This document shows, in pieces, positions 31,409-42,310 of a stretch of 64,000 nucleotides of DNA. Each line of letters begins with the position of its first letter. The stretch's first letter is position 1. Below the pieces are notes generated by a model, which was not told the origin of the DNA, did no database searches, and was given only the letters and a program-made list of their open reading frames with translations. Both the position numbers and the translations under genes were made by a program. Source of the DNA: Hyphomicrobiales bacterium (lineage in GTDB: Bacteria > Pseudomonadota > Alphaproteobacteria > SPJN01); NCBI GenBank assembly GCA_006844605.1, contig SPJN01000006.1, positions 1 to 64,000 on the forward strand, read 5' to 3'.

Positions 31409-32023
31409 CTAAATGCCTGATCCGGGTTTGATATCCACCAGCTCGACCGCGTCTTCGCGGGTCCGGGCATTCTGCGCTGCGATGCTCTGCTTCCTTACGC
31501 CTTCACGTTGGCGCAAGGTCAGAACGATGGCGCCAATCATGGCCACCAGCAGGATCAGCCCGGCGATCTGGAAAAAGTAAATATATTGCGTGTAAAGCAG
31601 TTGCCCCAACGCGCGCGTGTTTTCAACGTCTGACGACATCGGTGCCGGCGCTGCGGCAACGTCAGGCGACAAGGGCCCAACGGCGATACCGCCCACGACC
31701 AGCAACACCTCAACCACCAGTATCACGCCAACCAGCGCGCCGATGGGAAGGTACTGCAAAACACCTTCGCGCAGTTCCGTGAAATTGATGTCCAGCATCA
31801 TCACGACAAACATGAACAACACGGCGACAGCGCCCACATAGACAATGACCAATATCATCGCCAGGAACTCTGCCCCGATCAGAACGAACAGTGCTGCTGC
31901 ATTAAAGAATGCCAGAATGAGGTAAAGCACCGAATGAACGGGATTGCGCGCCGCAATGACCATAAAGGCCGCTGCGATCGTAATCGCCGCAAACACATAA
32001 AATGCTGTTGTTGCAACCATCAT
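31409..32023 (-). CDS. nuoJ: NADH-quinone oxidoreductase subunit J
   Basis: Membrane subunit of complex I with five spans. The 204-residue protein has the conserved GAEFLAMILVIVYVGAVAVLF core (spans about 49 to 75), including the helix with the pi-bulge that moves during the catalytic cycle. Two ATG codons stand in a row at the start, so the true start is 32023 or 32020. The tail after residue 175 is polar (EGVRKQSIAAQNARTRED). Confidence 0.95.
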   Translation of the reverse strand: MMVATTAFYVFAAITIAAAFMVIAARNPVHSVLYLILAFFNAAALFVLIGAEFLAMILVIVYVGAVAVLFMFVVMMLDINFTELREGVLQYLPIGALVGVILVVEVLLVVGGIAVGPLSPDVAAAPAPMSSDVENTRALGQLLYTQYIYFFQIAGLILLVAMIGAIVLTLRQREGVRKQSIAAQNARTREDAVELVDIKPGSGI

Positions 32024-32047
32024 CTCTACTTCACTTCCTTACGCATA

Positions 32048-32536
32048 TCAGCGATACGGCGCATCAAGCGCCAAATTGACTGCGATTTCCCGTTCCCAAC
32101 GATCCCCATTGGCCAACAGACGATCCTTGTCATACATCAGCTCTTCACGGGTTTCGGTAGCAAATTCAAAATTCGGACCTTCGACAATGGCATCCACCGG
32201 GCATGCTTCCTGACAGAAGCCGCAATAGATACATTTCGTCATGTCGATATCGTAACGCGTTGTCCGGCGCGAGCCATCTTCGCGCGGTTCGGCCTCAATC
32301 GTAATGGCCTGTGCCGGGCAAATAGCCTCGCACAATTTACAGGCGATGCAGCGTTCTTCGCCATTATCATAGCGGCGCAAAGCATGTTCACCACGGAAGC
32401 GCGGTGACAGCGGGCCTTTTTCAAACGGATAATTCACCGTCACTTTGGGCCTAAAGAAATAACGCATGGCCAAGAAGAAGGCCGAGACAAACTCGGTCAA
32501 CAAAAAGGCGCGTGCTGTACGGTCAAGAAATGCCAT
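32048..32536 (-). CDS. nuoI: NADH-quinone oxidoreductase subunit I
   Basis: Peripheral-arm subunit that carries two [4Fe-4S] clusters (N6a, N6b) and passes electrons from NuoG towards NuoB. The 162 residues contain two CxxCxxCxxxCP motifs: [12 protein letters not shown] (about residue 62) and [12 protein letters not shown] (about residue 101). The N-terminus is a hydrophobic anchor helix. It lies 20 bases past nuoH. Confidence 0.97.
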   Translation of the reverse strand: MAFLDRTARAFLLTEFVSAFFLAMRYFFRPKVTVNYPFEKGPLSPRFRGEHALRRYDNGEERCIACKLCEAICPAQAITIEAEPREDGSRRTTRYDIDMTKCIYCGFCQEACPVDAIVEGPNFEFATETREELMYDKDRLLANGDRWEREIAVNLALDAPYR

Positions 32537-32556
32537 CTAATTCGTCCCTTTCGCCC

Positions 32557-33606
32557 TTAAAGCCCAGCGCCTGTTGCCGCACTGACCGCAACGGGGTCAG
32601 GCAACAAATCAAAGGCAATAAGCACACCACCGGTAATCGCCACCCACAAAAGTGAGAGGGGCAGGAAAACTTTCCAGCCAAGGCGCATCAACTGATCATA
32701 GCGGTACCGCGGCACCATTGCCTTGACCATCGAAACCAGGAAGAAGAAGAAGCTGGTCTTCAGCACGAACCACACCAAACCGGGGATCCAGTTCAGCGGT
32801 GCGATATCCAATGGCGGCAACCAGCCACCAAAAAACAGCACCGTGCAAAGTGAACACAGCAGCACAATATTGATATACTCGCCGATCATGAACAGCAGAT
32901 ACGGGGTGGAGCTGTATTCCACCTGATACCCGGCAACAAGTTCAGATTCTGATTCAGGCAGGTCAAATGGCGGGCGGTTGGTTTCTGCCAGCAGCGAGAT
33001 GAAATAAACCACAAACATCGGGAACAGCGGGATAAAGAACCACACACCTTCCGCTTGCGCATAGACAATCTCTGTCAGGTTCAAGGACCCAACGCACATC
33101 AGCACGGTGACGATCACCAAACCGATGGAAACTTCATAGGACACCATCTGCGCCGCAGCACGCATACCGCCCAAGAACGGGTATTTGGAGTTTGAGGCCC
33201 AGCCCGCCATGATGATGCCGTAAACGCCCATCGATGAAATGGCAAAGATATACAGAATGCCCACATTCAAATCGGCAACCACCATGCCGTCAGCAACCGG
33301 GATCACTGCCCAGCCCACTACCGCCAACACGAAGGTCAGCATCGGCGCGATAAAGAAGATGCCCTTATTGACGCCGGCAGGAACAATCACTTCCTTGATC
33401 AGGTTCTTGCCAAAGTCAGCAAACAGCTGGAATAGCCCAAACGGCCCCACAACGTTGGGACCACGGCGCAATTGCACAGCGGCCCAGATTTTGCGGTCAG
33501 CATAAACGGCATAGGCCACATAAAGCAGCACACCGACGGTCAGCGCCAAAATCAGGATCACTTGCCACAAAAGCGGCCACAGAAGATCATTCCAAAGCTC
33601 AAGCAT
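32557..33606 (-). CDS. nuoH: NADH-quinone oxidoreductase subunit H
   Basis: Membrane subunit that forms the quinone chamber with NuoB and NuoD. The 349-residue protein has eight or nine spans. [19 protein letters not shown] (about residue 43) and [20 protein letters not shown] (about 205) are the acidic-loop motifs that link quinone reduction to proton pumping. Its start overlaps the nuoG end by 8 bases. Confidence 0.97.
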   Translation of the reverse strand: MLELWNDLLWPLLWQVILILALTVGVLLYVAYAVYADRKIWAAVQLRRGPNVVGPFGLFQLFADFGKNLIKEVIVPAGVNKGIFFIAPMLTFVLAVVGWAVIPVADGMVVADLNVGILYIFAISSMGVYGIIMAGWASNSKYPFLGGMRAAAQMVSYEVSIGLVIVTVLMCVGSLNLTEIVYAQAEGVWFFIPLFPMFVVYFISLLAETNRPPFDLPESESELVAGYQVEYSSTPYLLFMIGEYINIVLLCSLCTVLFFGGWLPPLDIAPLNWIPGLVWFVLKTSFFFFLVSMVKAMVPRYRYDQLMRLGWKVFLPLSLLWVAITGGVLIAFDLLPDPVAVSAATGAGL

Positions 33607-35668
33607 TGCGGCGGCCCTCCCCCTGTGCAGTCAATTCAAGGCGTTGCTTGGAACAAGCAGCCATCGTCTTGGACGCACGGGCAATAGGATTGGTGAGATA
33701 GAAATCTGCAATCGGATCGGCAAAGGGCGCAGCACCGGCCAAATCGCCGGTCGTGCCAAAACTGCCCCAAGTCGCTGCAGCAAGCTGATCAAGCGCACCC
33801 AGATGGGGAACGTCTTCGACCATCGCGGCAACCAATTGATCGCGAGAATTATAGGGCAGCGGCGCATCAAGCAAACCGGACAGGGCGCGCAAGATGGCCC
33901 AATCTTCTTTCGCCTGCCCCGGTGCAAACACCGCGCGGCGGGCACGCTGAACGCGGCCTTCCATATTCACGTATGTGCCGTCCTGTTCGGTATAGGCCGC
34001 ACCGGGCAGGATTACATCGGCGCGATGGGCACCATTGTCACCATGCGTACCGATATAAACGACCGTGGCATTGCCCAACTGATCAGTATCAATTTCGTCA
34101 GCGCCAAGCAGGAAGACAAGCTCAACCTCACCTGACTGTGCGCCAGCGATAATGCCAGCCGTGTCACGGCCACCGTCACCGGGCACCAATCCAAGGTCAA
34201 GGCCACCAACGCGTGAAGCAGCGGTCTGTACAACGCCAAAGCCTGTCCAGTCACCACTGACCGCGCCAACCTTGTCAGCCAATGCACGGGCGGTACCCAG
34301 CACATCGCCGCCATCAGCCCGCGCCACAGCGCCGGAGCCAACCAAAATCAAAGGCCGTTCGGCATTCTGCAATATATTAAAGAACGCGCCATTGCCTGCA
34401 GCAAGATCAGCCAAGGTTTCAGGACCGGCACCAAGCTGTTGGACCGTATAGGTCAGATCCGCAGGCGTACCCACATTCCCGACCTTCAACCCACCGTCAA
34501 GCCAACGCTTGCGAATGCGTGCGTTCAACAAGGGTGCTTCGGCACGCAGATTTGACCCAATGATCAAAATCGCGTCGGCATCTTCAACACCGGCAATCGT
34601 GCTGTTCATCAGATAGGAAGCACGGTTGCCCGCCTCGGCATAGCCGCCGTCCTGACGGCAATCCACATTGGCACTGCCAAGTGATGCCATCAAATCCTTC
34701 AACGCCTTCATGGTTTCGGCACTTGCCATATCACCAACAATAGCGGCGATCTTCGACGGCTCTGTCGCTTTGACTTTCGCCGCAACAATATCAAGCGCGT
34801 CATCCCATTCAGCCGCGACAAGCTTGCCGTCCTGCTTCAAATAGGGACGATCAAGACGTTGATATTTCAAGCCATCGCAGGCAAAGCGCGTTTTGTCTGA
34901 AATCCATTCTTCGTTCACATCTTCGTTCAAACGCGGCATGACGCGCATGACTTCGCGGCCACGGGCATCAACACGAATATTGCTGCCCATCGCGTCCATA
35001 ACGTCGATGGTTTCTGTTTTCTTCAATTCCCACGGGCGCGCAGTGAACGCAAAGGGACGAGAGGTCAAGGCACCAACCGGGCACAGGTCGATCACATTGG
35101 CGGACAATTCCGACGTCAATGCCGCTTCCAAATAGGTGGTGATTTCCATGTCTTCGCCACGACCGATGGCACCGATTTCGTCAACGCCTGCAACTTCGCT
35201 GGCGAAACGAACACAGCGTGTGCAATGGATGCAACGGGTCATCACTGTCTTAACCAGCGGCCCCATATTCTTTTCATCAACGGCGCGCTTGTTTTCGTCA
35301 TAGCGGTTCTGGCCCATGCCATACCCCATTGACTGGTCCTGCAAGTCACATTCACCGCCCTGATCACAAATCGGGCAATCCAGCGGATGATTGATCAACA
35401 AAAATTCCATCACGCCTTCGCGGTCTTTCTTGACCTGCGGGCTGTCGGTATGAACCACCATGCCGTCATTCACCGGCATCGCGCATGAGGCAACAGGCTT
35501 GGGTGATTTCTCAACCTCAACCAGGCACATGCGGCAATTGCCAGCAATCGACAAGCGTTCGTGATAACAGAAACGCGGCACTTCACGTCCCGCCTGCTCA
35601 CACGCCTGCAAGATGGTCGAACCGGCTTCGACCTCAATCTCTGTTCCGTCAATGGTGACCTTCACCAT
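33599..35668 (-). CDS. nuoG: NADH-quinone oxidoreductase subunit G
   Basis: Large iron-sulphur subunit of the peripheral arm. 689 residues. The N-terminal ferredoxin domain has [15 protein letters not shown] (cluster N1b), then the HxxxCxxCxxxxxC motif [20 protein letters not shown] (N5, about 94 to 112), then [13 protein letters not shown] (N4, about 145). A molybdopterin-oxidoreductase-like domain fills the rest and binds no cofactor in this family. It lies 14 bases past nuoF. Confidence 0.96.
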   Translation of the reverse strand: MVKVTIDGTEIEVEAGSTILQACEQAGREVPRFCYHERLSIAGNCRMCLVEVEKSPKPVASCAMPVNDGMVVHTDSPQVKKDREGVMEFLLINHPLDCPICDQGGECDLQDQSMGYGMGQNRYDENKRAVDEKNMGPLVKTVMTRCIHCTRCVRFASEVAGVDEIGAIGRGEDMEITTYLEAALTSELSANVIDLCPVGALTSRPFAFTARPWELKKTETIDVMDAMGSNIRVDARGREVMRVMPRLNEDVNEEWISDKTRFACDGLKYQRLDRPYLKQDGKLVAAEWDDALDIVAAKVKATEPSKIAAIVGDMASAETMKALKDLMASLGSANVDCRQDGGYAEAGNRASYLMNSTIAGVEDADAILIIGSNLRAEAPLLNARIRKRWLDGGLKVGNVGTPADLTYTVQQLGAGPETLADLAAGNGAFFNILQNAERPLILVGSGAVARADGGDVLGTARALADKVGAVSGDWTGFGVVQTAASRVGGLDLGLVPGDGGRDTAGIIAGAQSGEVELVFLLGADEIDTDQLGNATVVYIGTHGDNGAHRADVILPGAAYTEQDGTYVNMEGRVQRARRAVFAPGQAKEDWAILRALSGLLDAPLPYNSRDQLVAAMVEDVPHLGALDQLAAATWGSFGTTGDLAGAAPFADPIADFYLTNPIARASKTMAACSKQRLELTAQGEGRRNA

Positions 35669-35682
35669 AGTCAGCCCCTACC

Positions 35683-36978
35683 CTATTCGGCTGCGGTCAG
35701 CACAGGCTGACCGGCTTTGCGGCGTTCAATCCGCGCTTCAATTTCAGGACGGAAGTGACGGATCAAACCCTGAATGGGCCATGCCGCCGCGTCCCCAAGG
35801 GCGCAAATCGTGTGCCCTTCGACCTGTTTCGTCACATCAAGCAACATATCGATTTCTTCGACTTCCGCCTCGCCCACGGCAAGACGTTCCATCACGCGCC
35901 ACATCCAGCCAGTACCTTCACGGCACGGGGTACATTGCCCGCAACTTTCATGCTTGTAAAAATATGCCAGTCGGGCAATCGCCGCGACCAGATCAGTAGA
36001 CTTGTCCATCACGATCACTGCAGCGGTGCCAAGACCTGACTGCGCATCTTTCAACGCATCGAAATCCATTGTGATGGTGTCGCAAATATCTTTCGGCAAC
36101 ATCGGCACAGATGACCCGCCGGGAATAATTGCCAGCAGATTGTCCCAACCACCACGCACACCGCCGGCATGTTTTTCAATCAGCTCTTTCAGCGGAATGC
36201 CCATTTCCTCTTCAACATTACACGGGTTGTTCACATGCCCTGAAATACAGAAGATTTTGGTGCCGGTATTATTGGCCTTGCCCAGATCGGCAAACCACGT
36301 TGCGCCACGACGCAAAATGGTCGGCGCAACAGCAATTGATTCAACATTGTTCACCGTGGTGGGGCAGCCATAAAGACCCGCATTGGCGGGGAACGGCGGC
36401 TTCAAACGCGGCTGGCCCTTTTTGCCCTCAAGCGATTCAAGTAGCGCGGTTTCTTCGCCGCAAATATAGGCCCCGGCACCGTGATGGACATAGACGTCCA
36501 TCGCCCAGCCTGACCCGCAGGCGTCCGGGCCAAGCAAGCCTGCCTCATACGCCTCATCAATCGCGGCCTGCAGCGCATAGCGTTCCTTGATGAACTCACC
36601 ACGCACATAGATATAGGCAGCATGGGCCTGCATCGCGAACCCGGCAACCAAACACCCCTCGATCAGCTTGTGCGGATCGTGGCGCATGATATCGCGGTCC
36701 TTACAGGTGCCCGGCTCTGACTCATCGGCGTTCACAACCAAATAATGCGGCCGGTCGGACACTTCCTTGGGCATGAATGACCATTTCAGGCCGGTGGGGA
36801 AACCCGCACCGCCACGGCCACGCAGGCCAGAAGCCTTCATTTCATCAATGATCCAGTCACGGCCCTTGCCGATCAAATCACCGGTACCGGTCCAATCACC
36901 GCGCGTGCGCGCCGCATCAAGCCCGGGGCTTTCAAAACCATAAAGGTTGGTAAAGATGCGATCTTCATCACGTAGCAT
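35683..36978 (-). CDS. nuoF: NADH-quinone oxidoreductase subunit F
   Basis: NADH-binding subunit with FMN and cluster N3. 431 residues. The glycine-rich [20 protein letters not shown] (about 52 to 71) binds FMN and NADH, and the [4Fe-4S] motif [12 protein letters not shown] (about 347) is complete, with the fourth cysteine in the [14 protein letters not shown] region (about 393). Its start overlaps the nuoE stop by one base (TAATG). Confidence 0.97.
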   Translation of the reverse strand: MLRDEDRIFTNLYGFESPGLDAARTRGDWTGTGDLIGKGRDWIIDEMKASGLRGRGGAGFPTGLKWSFMPKEVSDRPHYLVVNADESEPGTCKDRDIMRHDPHKLIEGCLVAGFAMQAHAAYIYVRGEFIKERYALQAAIDEAYEAGLLGPDACGSGWAMDVYVHHGAGAYICGEETALLESLEGKKGQPRLKPPFPANAGLYGCPTTVNNVESIAVAPTILRRGATWFADLGKANNTGTKIFCISGHVNNPCNVEEEMGIPLKELIEKHAGGVRGGWDNLLAIIPGGSSVPMLPKDICDTITMDFDALKDAQSGLGTAAVIVMDKSTDLVAAIARLAYFYKHESCGQCTPCREGTGWMWRVMERLAVGEAEVEEIDMLLDVTKQVEGHTICALGDAAAWPIQGLIRHFRPEIEARIERRKAGQPVLTAAE

Positions 36979-37592
36979 TACGCATCTCCCTTCTTCAAAA
37001 CGGTGGGACCGCCTGCGGGTGCTGAAAACTGGCGGTCAATCTGCGGACCGGTTTTGGGCGCGCTCTTGTCCTTGGCCAATTCATCCAGCAACGCTTCAAA
37101 GCGTTCGACGGTCAAATCTTCATAGGTTTCATCATCAACCTGAATCATGGGCGCGTTCACGCAGGCACCAAGACATTCCATCTCAGTCCATGAATAGGTG
37201 CCGTCCTCTGACGGGCCCTGATCCTTATCAACGCCCATCTTGCGACGGCAAACTTCTTTCAGGTCCTCTGCGCCACGCAACCAGCACGGGGTTGTGCCAC
37301 AAACCTGTACATGCACCTTGCCCACCGGTTTCAGGTTAAACATCGTGTAGAAGGTCGCAACCTCATAAACGCGAATGTAAGGCATGTCGAGATAATCGGC
37401 GACGTAACGCACAGCAGCTTCGGGCAACCAACCGTCCATCTGGCGCTGGGCCTGATCCAACAGGGGGATCACCGCGCTTTGCTGGCGACCTGCGGGATAT
37501 TTCGCAATCTGCTTTTGTGCCCATTCCTGATTTTCAGGAGTGAACTCAAAACTATCGGGGCCTAGGCCCGGAACCAAACGGCGGACACTCAT
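36978..37592 (-). CDS. nuoE: NADH-quinone oxidoreductase subunit E
   Basis: Thioredoxin-fold subunit holding the [2Fe-2S] cluster N1a beside FMN. 204 residues with the four ligands in CGTTPC (about 98) and CLGACVNAP (about 139). The C-terminal tail of about 40 residues after [12 protein letters not shown] is rich in P, G, A and K and looks disordered. The start overlaps the nuoD end by 4 bases. Confidence 0.96.
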   Translation of the reverse strand: MSVRRLVPGLGPDSFEFTPENQEWAQKQIAKYPAGRQQSAVIPLLDQAQRQMDGWLPEAAVRYVADYLDMPYIRVYEVATFYTMFNLKPVGKVHVQVCGTTPCWLRGAEDLKEVCRRKMGVDKDQGPSEDGTYSWTEMECLGACVNAPMIQVDDETYEDLTVERFEALLDELAKDKSAPKTGPQIDRQFSAPAGGPTVLKKGDA

Positions 37593-38773
37593 CGGTCGAC
37601 CTCACCAAACACAATATCGAGGGAACCAAGGATCGCAGGAACGTCAGCCAGCATGTGGCCCGCGCTCATATAATCAATGGCCTGCAAATGGGCGAACCCC
37701 GGCGCGCGCAACTTGGCACGGTAGGGTTTGTTCGTGCCATCTGACACAACATAAACGCCGAACTCACCCTTGGGCGCTTCAACGGCGGCATATACCTCAC
37801 CGGCGGGCACCTTGTACCCTTCGGTGTATAGCTTGAAGTGATGGATCAACGCTTCCATGCTTTGCTTCATCTCGCCACGTTTGGGCGGCACGACCTTGCG
37901 GTCGGTGGATGACACAGGACCGGCAGGCATGTTGTTGATGCACTGCTGCATGATCTTCACCGACTCGCGCATTTCATCCATGCGGCAGACATAACGGTCA
38001 TAACAATCGCCGTTTTTGCCAAGCGGGATTTTGAAGTCGAGTTCGTTGTAAACTTCATAAGGCTGACTGCGGCGCAAGTCCCACGGAATCCCGGACCCAC
38101 GCACCATCACACCTGAAAAGCCGCGCGCCATTGCGTCTTCGGCGGTTACAACGCCGATATCAACATTACGCTGCTTAAAAATACGGTTTTCGGTCAACAG
38201 CCCTTCAAGGTCATCCAAAAATGCCGGGAAGGTGTCACACCATGCCAAAATGTCGTCCAGCAAATCCTGCGGCAGGTCCTGATGAACGCCGCCGGGCCGA
38301 AAATAGGCCGCATGCATACGGGAGCCGCATGCACGTTCATAGAAAATCATCAGATCTTCGCGTGGCTCAAAACCCCAGACAGGCGGGGTCAGCGCACCGA
38401 CATCCATTGCCTGTGTGGTGACATTCATCAAATGGTTCAAAATGCGGCCAATTTCAGAATACAGCACACGGATATATTGCCCGCGCTTGGGCACATCAAT
38501 GCCCAGCAACCGTTCAACAGCCAATGCAAAGGCGTGTTCCTGATTCATCGGCGCCACATAATCAAGGCGATCGAAATAAGGCACAGCCTGCAGATAGGTC
38601 TTCTGCTCAATCAATTTTTCAGTGCCGCGATGAAGCAGACCGATATGAGGGTCGATACGCTCAACAACCTCACCATCCAATTCCATCACCAAGCGCAACA
38701 CACCATGGGCCGCCGGATGCTGGGGCCCAAAGTTCATTGAGAAGCTGCGAAGATCGACATCTTGTTGTGACAT
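37589..38773 (-). CDS. nuoD: NADH-quinone oxidoreductase subunit D
   Basis: 49-kDa subunit that builds the quinone site together with NuoB; it descends from the large subunit of NiFe hydrogenases. The 394 residues begin with [20 protein letters not shown] (about 11 to 30), with the quinone-binding histidine in that motif. [15 protein letters not shown] lies near 42 and the family ends IVFGEVDR. Separate from nuoC, as in most alphaproteobacteria (fused in E. coli). Confidence 0.97.
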   Translation of the reverse strand: MSQQDVDLRSFSMNFGPQHPAAHGVLRLVMELDGEVVERIDPHIGLLHRGTEKLIEQKTYLQAVPYFDRLDYVAPMNQEHAFALAVERLLGIDVPKRGQYIRVLYSEIGRILNHLMNVTTQAMDVGALTPPVWGFEPREDLMIFYERACGSRMHAAYFRPGGVHQDLPQDLLDDILAWCDTFPAFLDDLEGLLTENRIFKQRNVDIGVVTAEDAMARGFSGVMVRGSGIPWDLRRSQPYEVYNELDFKIPLGKNGDCYDRYVCRMDEMRESVKIMQQCINNMPAGPVSSTDRKVVPPKRGEMKQSMEALIHHFKLYTEGYKVPAGEVYAAVEAPKGEFGVYVVSDGTNKPYRAKLRAPGFAHLQAIDYMSAGHMLADVPAILGSLDIVFGEVDR

Positions 38774-38775
38774 GA

Positions 38776-39417
38776 TCAGCCCTCCCCTTCGGTGGATGCG
38801 CCATCGGCTTTTTCATCGCCGGGCAGAATATATTTTGCACCTTCCCACGGCGACAGAAAGTCGAAGCTGCGCATTTCCTGTGCCAGTTCAACCGGCTCAT
38901 ACACAACGCGCTTCAACTCATCATCATAACGTAGTTCAACATGGCCGGTTACGGGGAAGTCCTTGCGCAGCGGATGCCCACGGAACCCATAGTCGGTCAG
39001 GATGCGGCGCAGATCAGGATGGTCGGAGAAATAGATGCCATACATGTCAAAGGCTTCACGCTCATACCAATGGGCAGCGGCGAACACCTCGCCCGCTGAT
39101 GGCACTGCGGTGTCTTCGTCTGTTGTCACCGTCACACGAACACGCAAATTGTTCCGCATCGACAGCAAGTGATAAACAACATCGAACCGTTCATCCCGTT
39201 CGGGATAATCAACGCCGCAAATATCAATCAGCACTTTGAACAGGCATTGCCCGTCATCACGCAGGAATGTCAAAAGATCGACAATATGCTCACGCCGGGC
39301 GGTTACATTCAGTTCACCAAAGGCAACAGCACACCCTGTTACATTGTCAGGCCGGCTTGCCGCGATATGGTCACCAAGCTGCTGTAGCTCTGTCACGTCC
39401 ATATAATCCACGCTCAT
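38776..39417 (-). CDS. nuoC: NADH-quinone oxidoreductase subunit C
   Basis: 30-kDa peripheral-arm subunit that packs against NuoD and NuoI. 213 residues, with the family signature [20 protein letters not shown] (about 118 to 137) and the following [20 protein letters not shown] (about 137 to 156). No cofactor. Two bases separate it from nuoD. Confidence 0.96.
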   Translation of the reverse strand: MSVDYMDVTELQQLGDHIAASRPDNVTGCAVAFGELNVTARREHIVDLLTFLRDDGQCLFKVLIDICGVDYPERDERFDVVYHLLSMRNNLRVRVTVTTDEDTAVPSAGEVFAAAHWYEREAFDMYGIYFSDHPDLRRILTDYGFRGHPLRKDFPVTGHVELRYDDELKRVVYEPVELAQEMRSFDFLSPWEGAKYILPGDEKADGASTEGEG

Positions 39418-39441
39418 CTTAGCTTCACCCCGGTCGCCGCC

Positions 39442-40032
39442 TTAGCGGGCCAAGGTGCCTTCCCGACGAATTTTGCGTTGCAGTTGCATGATGCCGTACA
39501 ACAATGCCTCTGCCGTGGGGGGGCAGCCGGGCACATAAATGTCCACAGGCACAATACGGTCACAGCCACGAACGACTGAATAAGAATAATGGTAATAGCC
39601 GCCGCCATTCGCGCATGACCCCATTGAGATCACGTAACGCGGGTTCGGCATCTGGTCATAAACCTTGCGCAGTGCCGGTGCCATTTTATTGGTCAACGTC
39701 CCGGCAACAATCATCACATCTGATTGGCGCGGGCTGGCCATCGGCGCGATACCGAATCGTTCAGCATCGTAACGGGGCATGTTGGTTTGCATCATCTCAA
39801 CAGCGCAGCAAGCCAGACCGAACGTCATCCACCAAAGCGACCCTGTGCGGGCCCATGTGATCAGATCATCGGCGGTGGCGAGCAAGAAGCCCTTATCCGC
39901 CAGCTCATCCGAAATTGTTTGGAAATACGGATCCTGATTGGCAGGGCCTTCGCCCCACCCAACCGGGTTACCATCGGGGCCAAGTTCCAGCGGCGCGCCG
40001 ACGTGAACCGTTTTCGGTGCCTCTACTCCCAT
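39442..40032 (-). CDS. nuoB: NADH-quinone oxidoreductase subunit B
   Basis: Carries the terminal [4Fe-4S] cluster N2, which hands electrons to quinone. About 196 residues. The adjacent cysteines in LACCAVEMM (about 73), MGSCANGGG (about 138) and [11 protein letters not shown] (about 168) are the four ligands. The frame is open seven codons upstream, but AAAGGGG lies 7 bases before the ATG at 40032, which overlaps the nuoA end by 10 bases. Confidence 0.97.
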   Translation of the reverse strand: MGVEAPKTVHVGAPLELGPDGNPVGWGEGPANQDPYFQTISDELADKGFLLATADDLITWARTGSLWWMTFGLACCAVEMMQTNMPRYDAERFGIAPMASPRQSDVMIVAGTLTNKMAPALRKVYDQMPNPRYVISMGSCANGGGYYHYSYSVVRGCDRIVPVDIYVPGCPPTAEALLYGIMQLQRKIRREGTLAR

Positions 40033-40403
40033 TCGAGTGCCCCTTTCTTCCATTCGTAAATGAAGCCAATTGTCAGAATGCCCAAGAACACCATCATCGA
40101 CCAGAACCCGAAGATGCCAATATCACCCAGCGCAACGGCCCAAGGGAACAAGAAGGCGACCTCAAGGTCAAAGATGATGAACAAGATGGCGACCAGATAA
40201 AACCGCACGTCAAAGCGTGTACGCGCATCGTCAAAGGCACCAAAGCCACATTCATAGGCTGAATTCTTTTCAGGGTCGGGTTTCGCCTCTGTCAGGACCA
40301 GGGGAACCACCATCAGCACAAGGCCCAAAACGGTGGCAATAACCAGGAACAACAGGACGGGAAAATACTCAGATAGCAGCGCGTCCATTTCCGGCGTCAG
40401 CAT
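40023..40403 (-). CDS. nuoA: NADH-quinone oxidoreductase subunit A
   Basis: First gene of the complex I operon; a small three-span membrane subunit that lines the quinone entrance. The 126 residues carry the family motif [36 protein letters not shown] (parts: YECGF near 50, RFYLVA near 66), with the acidic FDLE at the start of the second span. AAAGG lies 8 bases before the ATG. A long leader separates it from tRNA-Asp. Confidence 0.96.
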   Translation of the reverse strand: MLTPEMDALLSEYFPVLLFLVIATVLGLVLMVVPLVLTEAKPDPEKNSAYECGFGAFDDARTRFDVRFYLVAILFIIFDLEVAFLFPWAVALGDIGIFGFWSMMVFLGILTIGFIYEWKKGALEWE

Positions 40404-40737
40404 ATCAGCGACCTTTCATAATACGGGCTGTCTGAATTACGCCGGACGGCGTGTGGCAACGTCTGCCCCTCAGCCCACATGACCCTTTAACATCCGGGCC
40501 TGTCATAGCGTTGATGGGGGGGCCACTGCAACCGCTTTCAAGAGTCACAATGCCGCCATAATTGCCGCAGTTTGCGATACTTAGCAAAATTTCACCGCCC
40601 CACTGCAATGCTGGCACAGGCATTGGTCCCAAATTGGGTGGGAATCGCATTGCGCGTGTTGGTGTTCAAAGACGCGCAAACAGGATCAGACGCAAGATTT
40701 CATGCGTGTCAAATCAACCGACGATTTCAAAGAAAAG
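40404..40737 (-). other. Leader region of the nuo operon
   Basis: 334 bases between tRNA-Asp and nuoA with no credible gene. It contains a promoter candidate near 40700 and a second weak pair (TTGCTA with an AT-rich box near 40560 to 40590). Nothing else clear: no strong hairpin and no recognised riboswitch. Confidence 0.45.
40684..40712 (-). promoter_or_regulatory. Candidate nuo operon promoter
   Basis: Minus strand: a perfect -35 TTGACA at 40707 to 40712, a 17-base spacer and a weak -10 CTGATC. It lies 26 bases past the tRNA-Asp 3' end and would give a leader of about 270 bases before nuoA. The -35 is strong and the -10 poor. Confidence 0.35.
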
Positions 40738-40814
40738 TGGCGGGAGTGACGGGACTCGAACCCGCGACCTCTGGCGTGACAGGCCAGCGCTCTAACCAAC
40801 TGAGCTACACCCCC
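40738..40814 (-). tRNA. tRNA-Asp (anticodon GTC)
   Basis: 77 bases including an encoded CCA. The acceptor stem GGGGGTG pairs with CACTCCC (one G-T pair), the D arm contains AGCTCAGTTGGTTAGAGC, the anticodon loop is CTGTCAC giving GTC, and the T arm has GGTTCGAACC. Reads GAC and GAU. It lies between a small membrane protein gene and nuoA. Confidence 0.97.
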
Positions 40815-41017
40815 CGCGCTTTATTCGCTGGCAGAAATATGTGTCTGCCGCGGGGCACCGCGACGTCCGCGATGGGCGCTTCATGTACGGCGCGGGGGGC
40901 GAACTGTCAAGCAACAGAATGATAGTTTTTTGAAGTTCTTCCGCGATTGTGCGCACTTGCCGCATCTTCCATCGCCCCTAGCCGCCGATAACGCCCCATA
41001 TAGCCCCAAAAACGTTT

Positions 41018-41461
41018 CTAACGCTCTGCCACCAGCGCCTTGGCTGCGGCGGTTTGCGCAGGCTCTACAGCGCGTTCATCAAGCGTTTTTCGAATCGTTT
41101 CAAACAATAAATCACGGTCTGCTTCTGTAACCTGTTGTGATTCGAGCAAACGGGTCACCGTTTCACGCCAATAATCCCGTTCCGCCCTGATCAAGCGTGC
41201 CTCACGCCCAGCATCATGCAATGGCGGTTGGGCCGCTGGGCGCCCTCGCGAACGGGTCAGAATTGTCCACAAAGTCAGCATCAGCACTGTTGGCACAAGC
41301 CCCGTGACGGCAAGCCGGGCTGCCTCGTCAAAACGGGGGGCGAGGCCGATCAGCGGTGCCAGCCGGTCTGGCCGGACGAAAATATCCAGCAGCTCAAACG
41401 TCAAAACCGCAAAGGGGGCCGCAATCAAACAAAGCACCAAAAACAGTAACACCCGCATCAA
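41018..41461 (-). CDS. Small membrane protein of unknown function
   Basis: 147-residue protein I do not recognise. Residues 1 to 29 form a signal-anchor-like hydrophobic segment (MRVLLFLVLCLIAAPFAVLT), and a second span lies at about 48 to 70 (LAVTGLVPTVLMLTLWTIL). After it come a basic stretch and a charged, helix-prone C-terminal half (ARLIRAERDYWRETVTRLLE) that could form a coiled coil in the cytoplasm. It sits between tRNA-Val and tRNA-Asp on the same strand, so any transcript crossing both tRNAs would carry it. The protein-like composition and second-span pattern suggest a real gene. Confidence 0.7.
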   Translation of the reverse strand: MMRVLLFLVLCLIAAPFAVLTFELLDIFVRPDRLAPLIGLAPRFDEAARLAVTGLVPTVLMLTLWTILTRSRGRPAAQPPLHDAGREARLIRAERDYWRETVTRLLESQQVTEADRDLLFETIRKTLDERAVEPAQTAAAKALVAER

Positions 41462-41580
41462 TCCTATCCCTCATCTCGTCAGACGACCTGACTATGCCAT
41501 AAAACAGCCATCACGCAACGGGCACGTGATTCGCGAGTTTTAACGAAGTGTGGGGGAATTTGGGGGAACTTTGAAGGAAA

Positions 41581-41656
41581 TGGTGGGCGGTGACAGGCTC
41601 GAACTGCCGACCCTCTCGGTGTAAACGAGATGCTCTCCCAACTGAGCTAACCGCCC
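41581..41656 (-). tRNA. tRNA-Val (anticodon TAC)
   Basis: 76 bases including an encoded CCA. The acceptor stem GGGCGGT pairs with ACCGCCC, the anticodon stem TCTCG/CGAGA encloses TTTACAC giving TAC, and the T loop is TTCGAGC. It lies 151 bases past the hupB terminator hairpin, so it probably has its own promoter. Confidence 0.97.
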
Positions 41657-41807
41657 CCCTTCCTTAAAGGGTGGCTCTGCATAAGACTGTTTGACCGTTC
41701 TGGCAAGCCCCCGCTTGCCCCCCGCGGCGTTTTTGCCCTGCTTCAGCGCAAATATATCCTGTGACCACGCCGTTTTGCGATATCGCAGCACAGGCACTGC
41801 CCCACAA

Positions 41808-41845
41808 AAGAAAAACCACCCGCGCCCGATTGGAACGCAGGTGGC
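41808..41845 (-). terminator. Rho-independent terminator after hupB
   Basis: Minus strand: GCCACCTGCG pairs with CGCGGGTGGT (10 bp, two G-T pairs) around an 11-base loop, followed by TTTTTCTTTT. It lies 26 bases past the hupB stop. Confidence 0.85.
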
Positions 41846-41871
41846 TTTCAGAATGCCGATTCGGCGCAGTA

Positions 41872-42147
41872 TTACTTGTTTACTGCGTCCTTCATGGCCT
41901 TACCGGCCTTGAACTTGGCCTGGGTTGAGGCCGGAATCTGGATCGCTTCACCGGTGCGCGGGTTACGGCCCGTGCTGGCGGCACGCTGTGATGTTGAGAA
42001 TGTGCCGAAACCGACAAGGCGAACTTCGCCGCCACCGGCCAGTGTTTCTGTGATGACGTCGAGCGTTGCATCGACAGCCGCTGTGGCGTCGTTCTTGCTC
42101 AGGCTTGATGCATCGGCAACAGCAGCAATCAGGTCTTGCTTATTCAT
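41872..42147 (-). CDS. hupB: DNA-binding protein HU
   Basis: Small nucleoid protein that bends DNA and binds it without strict sequence preference, as a dimer. The 91 residues start MNKQDLIAAVADASSLSKND. The GFGTFSTSQRAASTGRNPRTGE region (about 47 to 68) is the beta arm that inserts into the minor groove, with the conserved RNPRTG and proline at its tip. A terminator follows and a promoter precedes it, so it is probably a single-gene transcript. lon-hupB is the classic order, here split by a GST gene. Confidence 0.96.
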   Translation of the reverse strand: MNKQDLIAAVADASSLSKNDATAAVDATLDVITETLAGGGEVRLVGFGTFSTSQRAASTGRNPRTGEAIQIPASTQAKFKAGKAMKDAVNK

Positions 42148-42240
42148 AATATAGTTCCCCTAAGCCCTAGGCTTTGTTCAGCGCGGCCCCAAATGAAGGT
42201 CAGGCCACTGCGTGTTAAAAGAATCGCTATGCGCAGCAAA

Positions 42241-42270
42241 ACTGTACTGCCCCGATTTGATGATCGTCAA
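42241..42270 (-). promoter_or_regulatory. hupB promoter
   Basis: Minus strand: -35 TTGACG (42265 to 42270), an 18-base spacer, -10 TACAGT (42241 to 42246). Start expected near 42234, giving a leader of about 87 bases. The -35 lies within one arm of an inverted repeat. Confidence 0.55.
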
Positions 42271-42310
42271 AGCAAAAACGGCGCTTTTTTGCGGTTTTTT
42301 GGCTTGACGA
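42264..42310. repeat. Large imperfect inverted repeat at the hupB promoter
   Basis: TCGTCAAAGCAAAAAC (42264 to 42279) and GTTTTTTGGCTTGACGA (42294 to 42310) are near-perfect inverse copies, separated by 14 bases rich in G, C and T. One arm contains the hupB -35. It could be an operator, or a bidirectional terminator for the GST transcript. Confidence 0.65.

Noticed and set aside
40741-41656. tRNA-Val to tRNA-Asp interval considered as an integration site
   Set aside because: No integrase and no repeated tRNA 3' end seen; the only gene inside is small and on the same strand.
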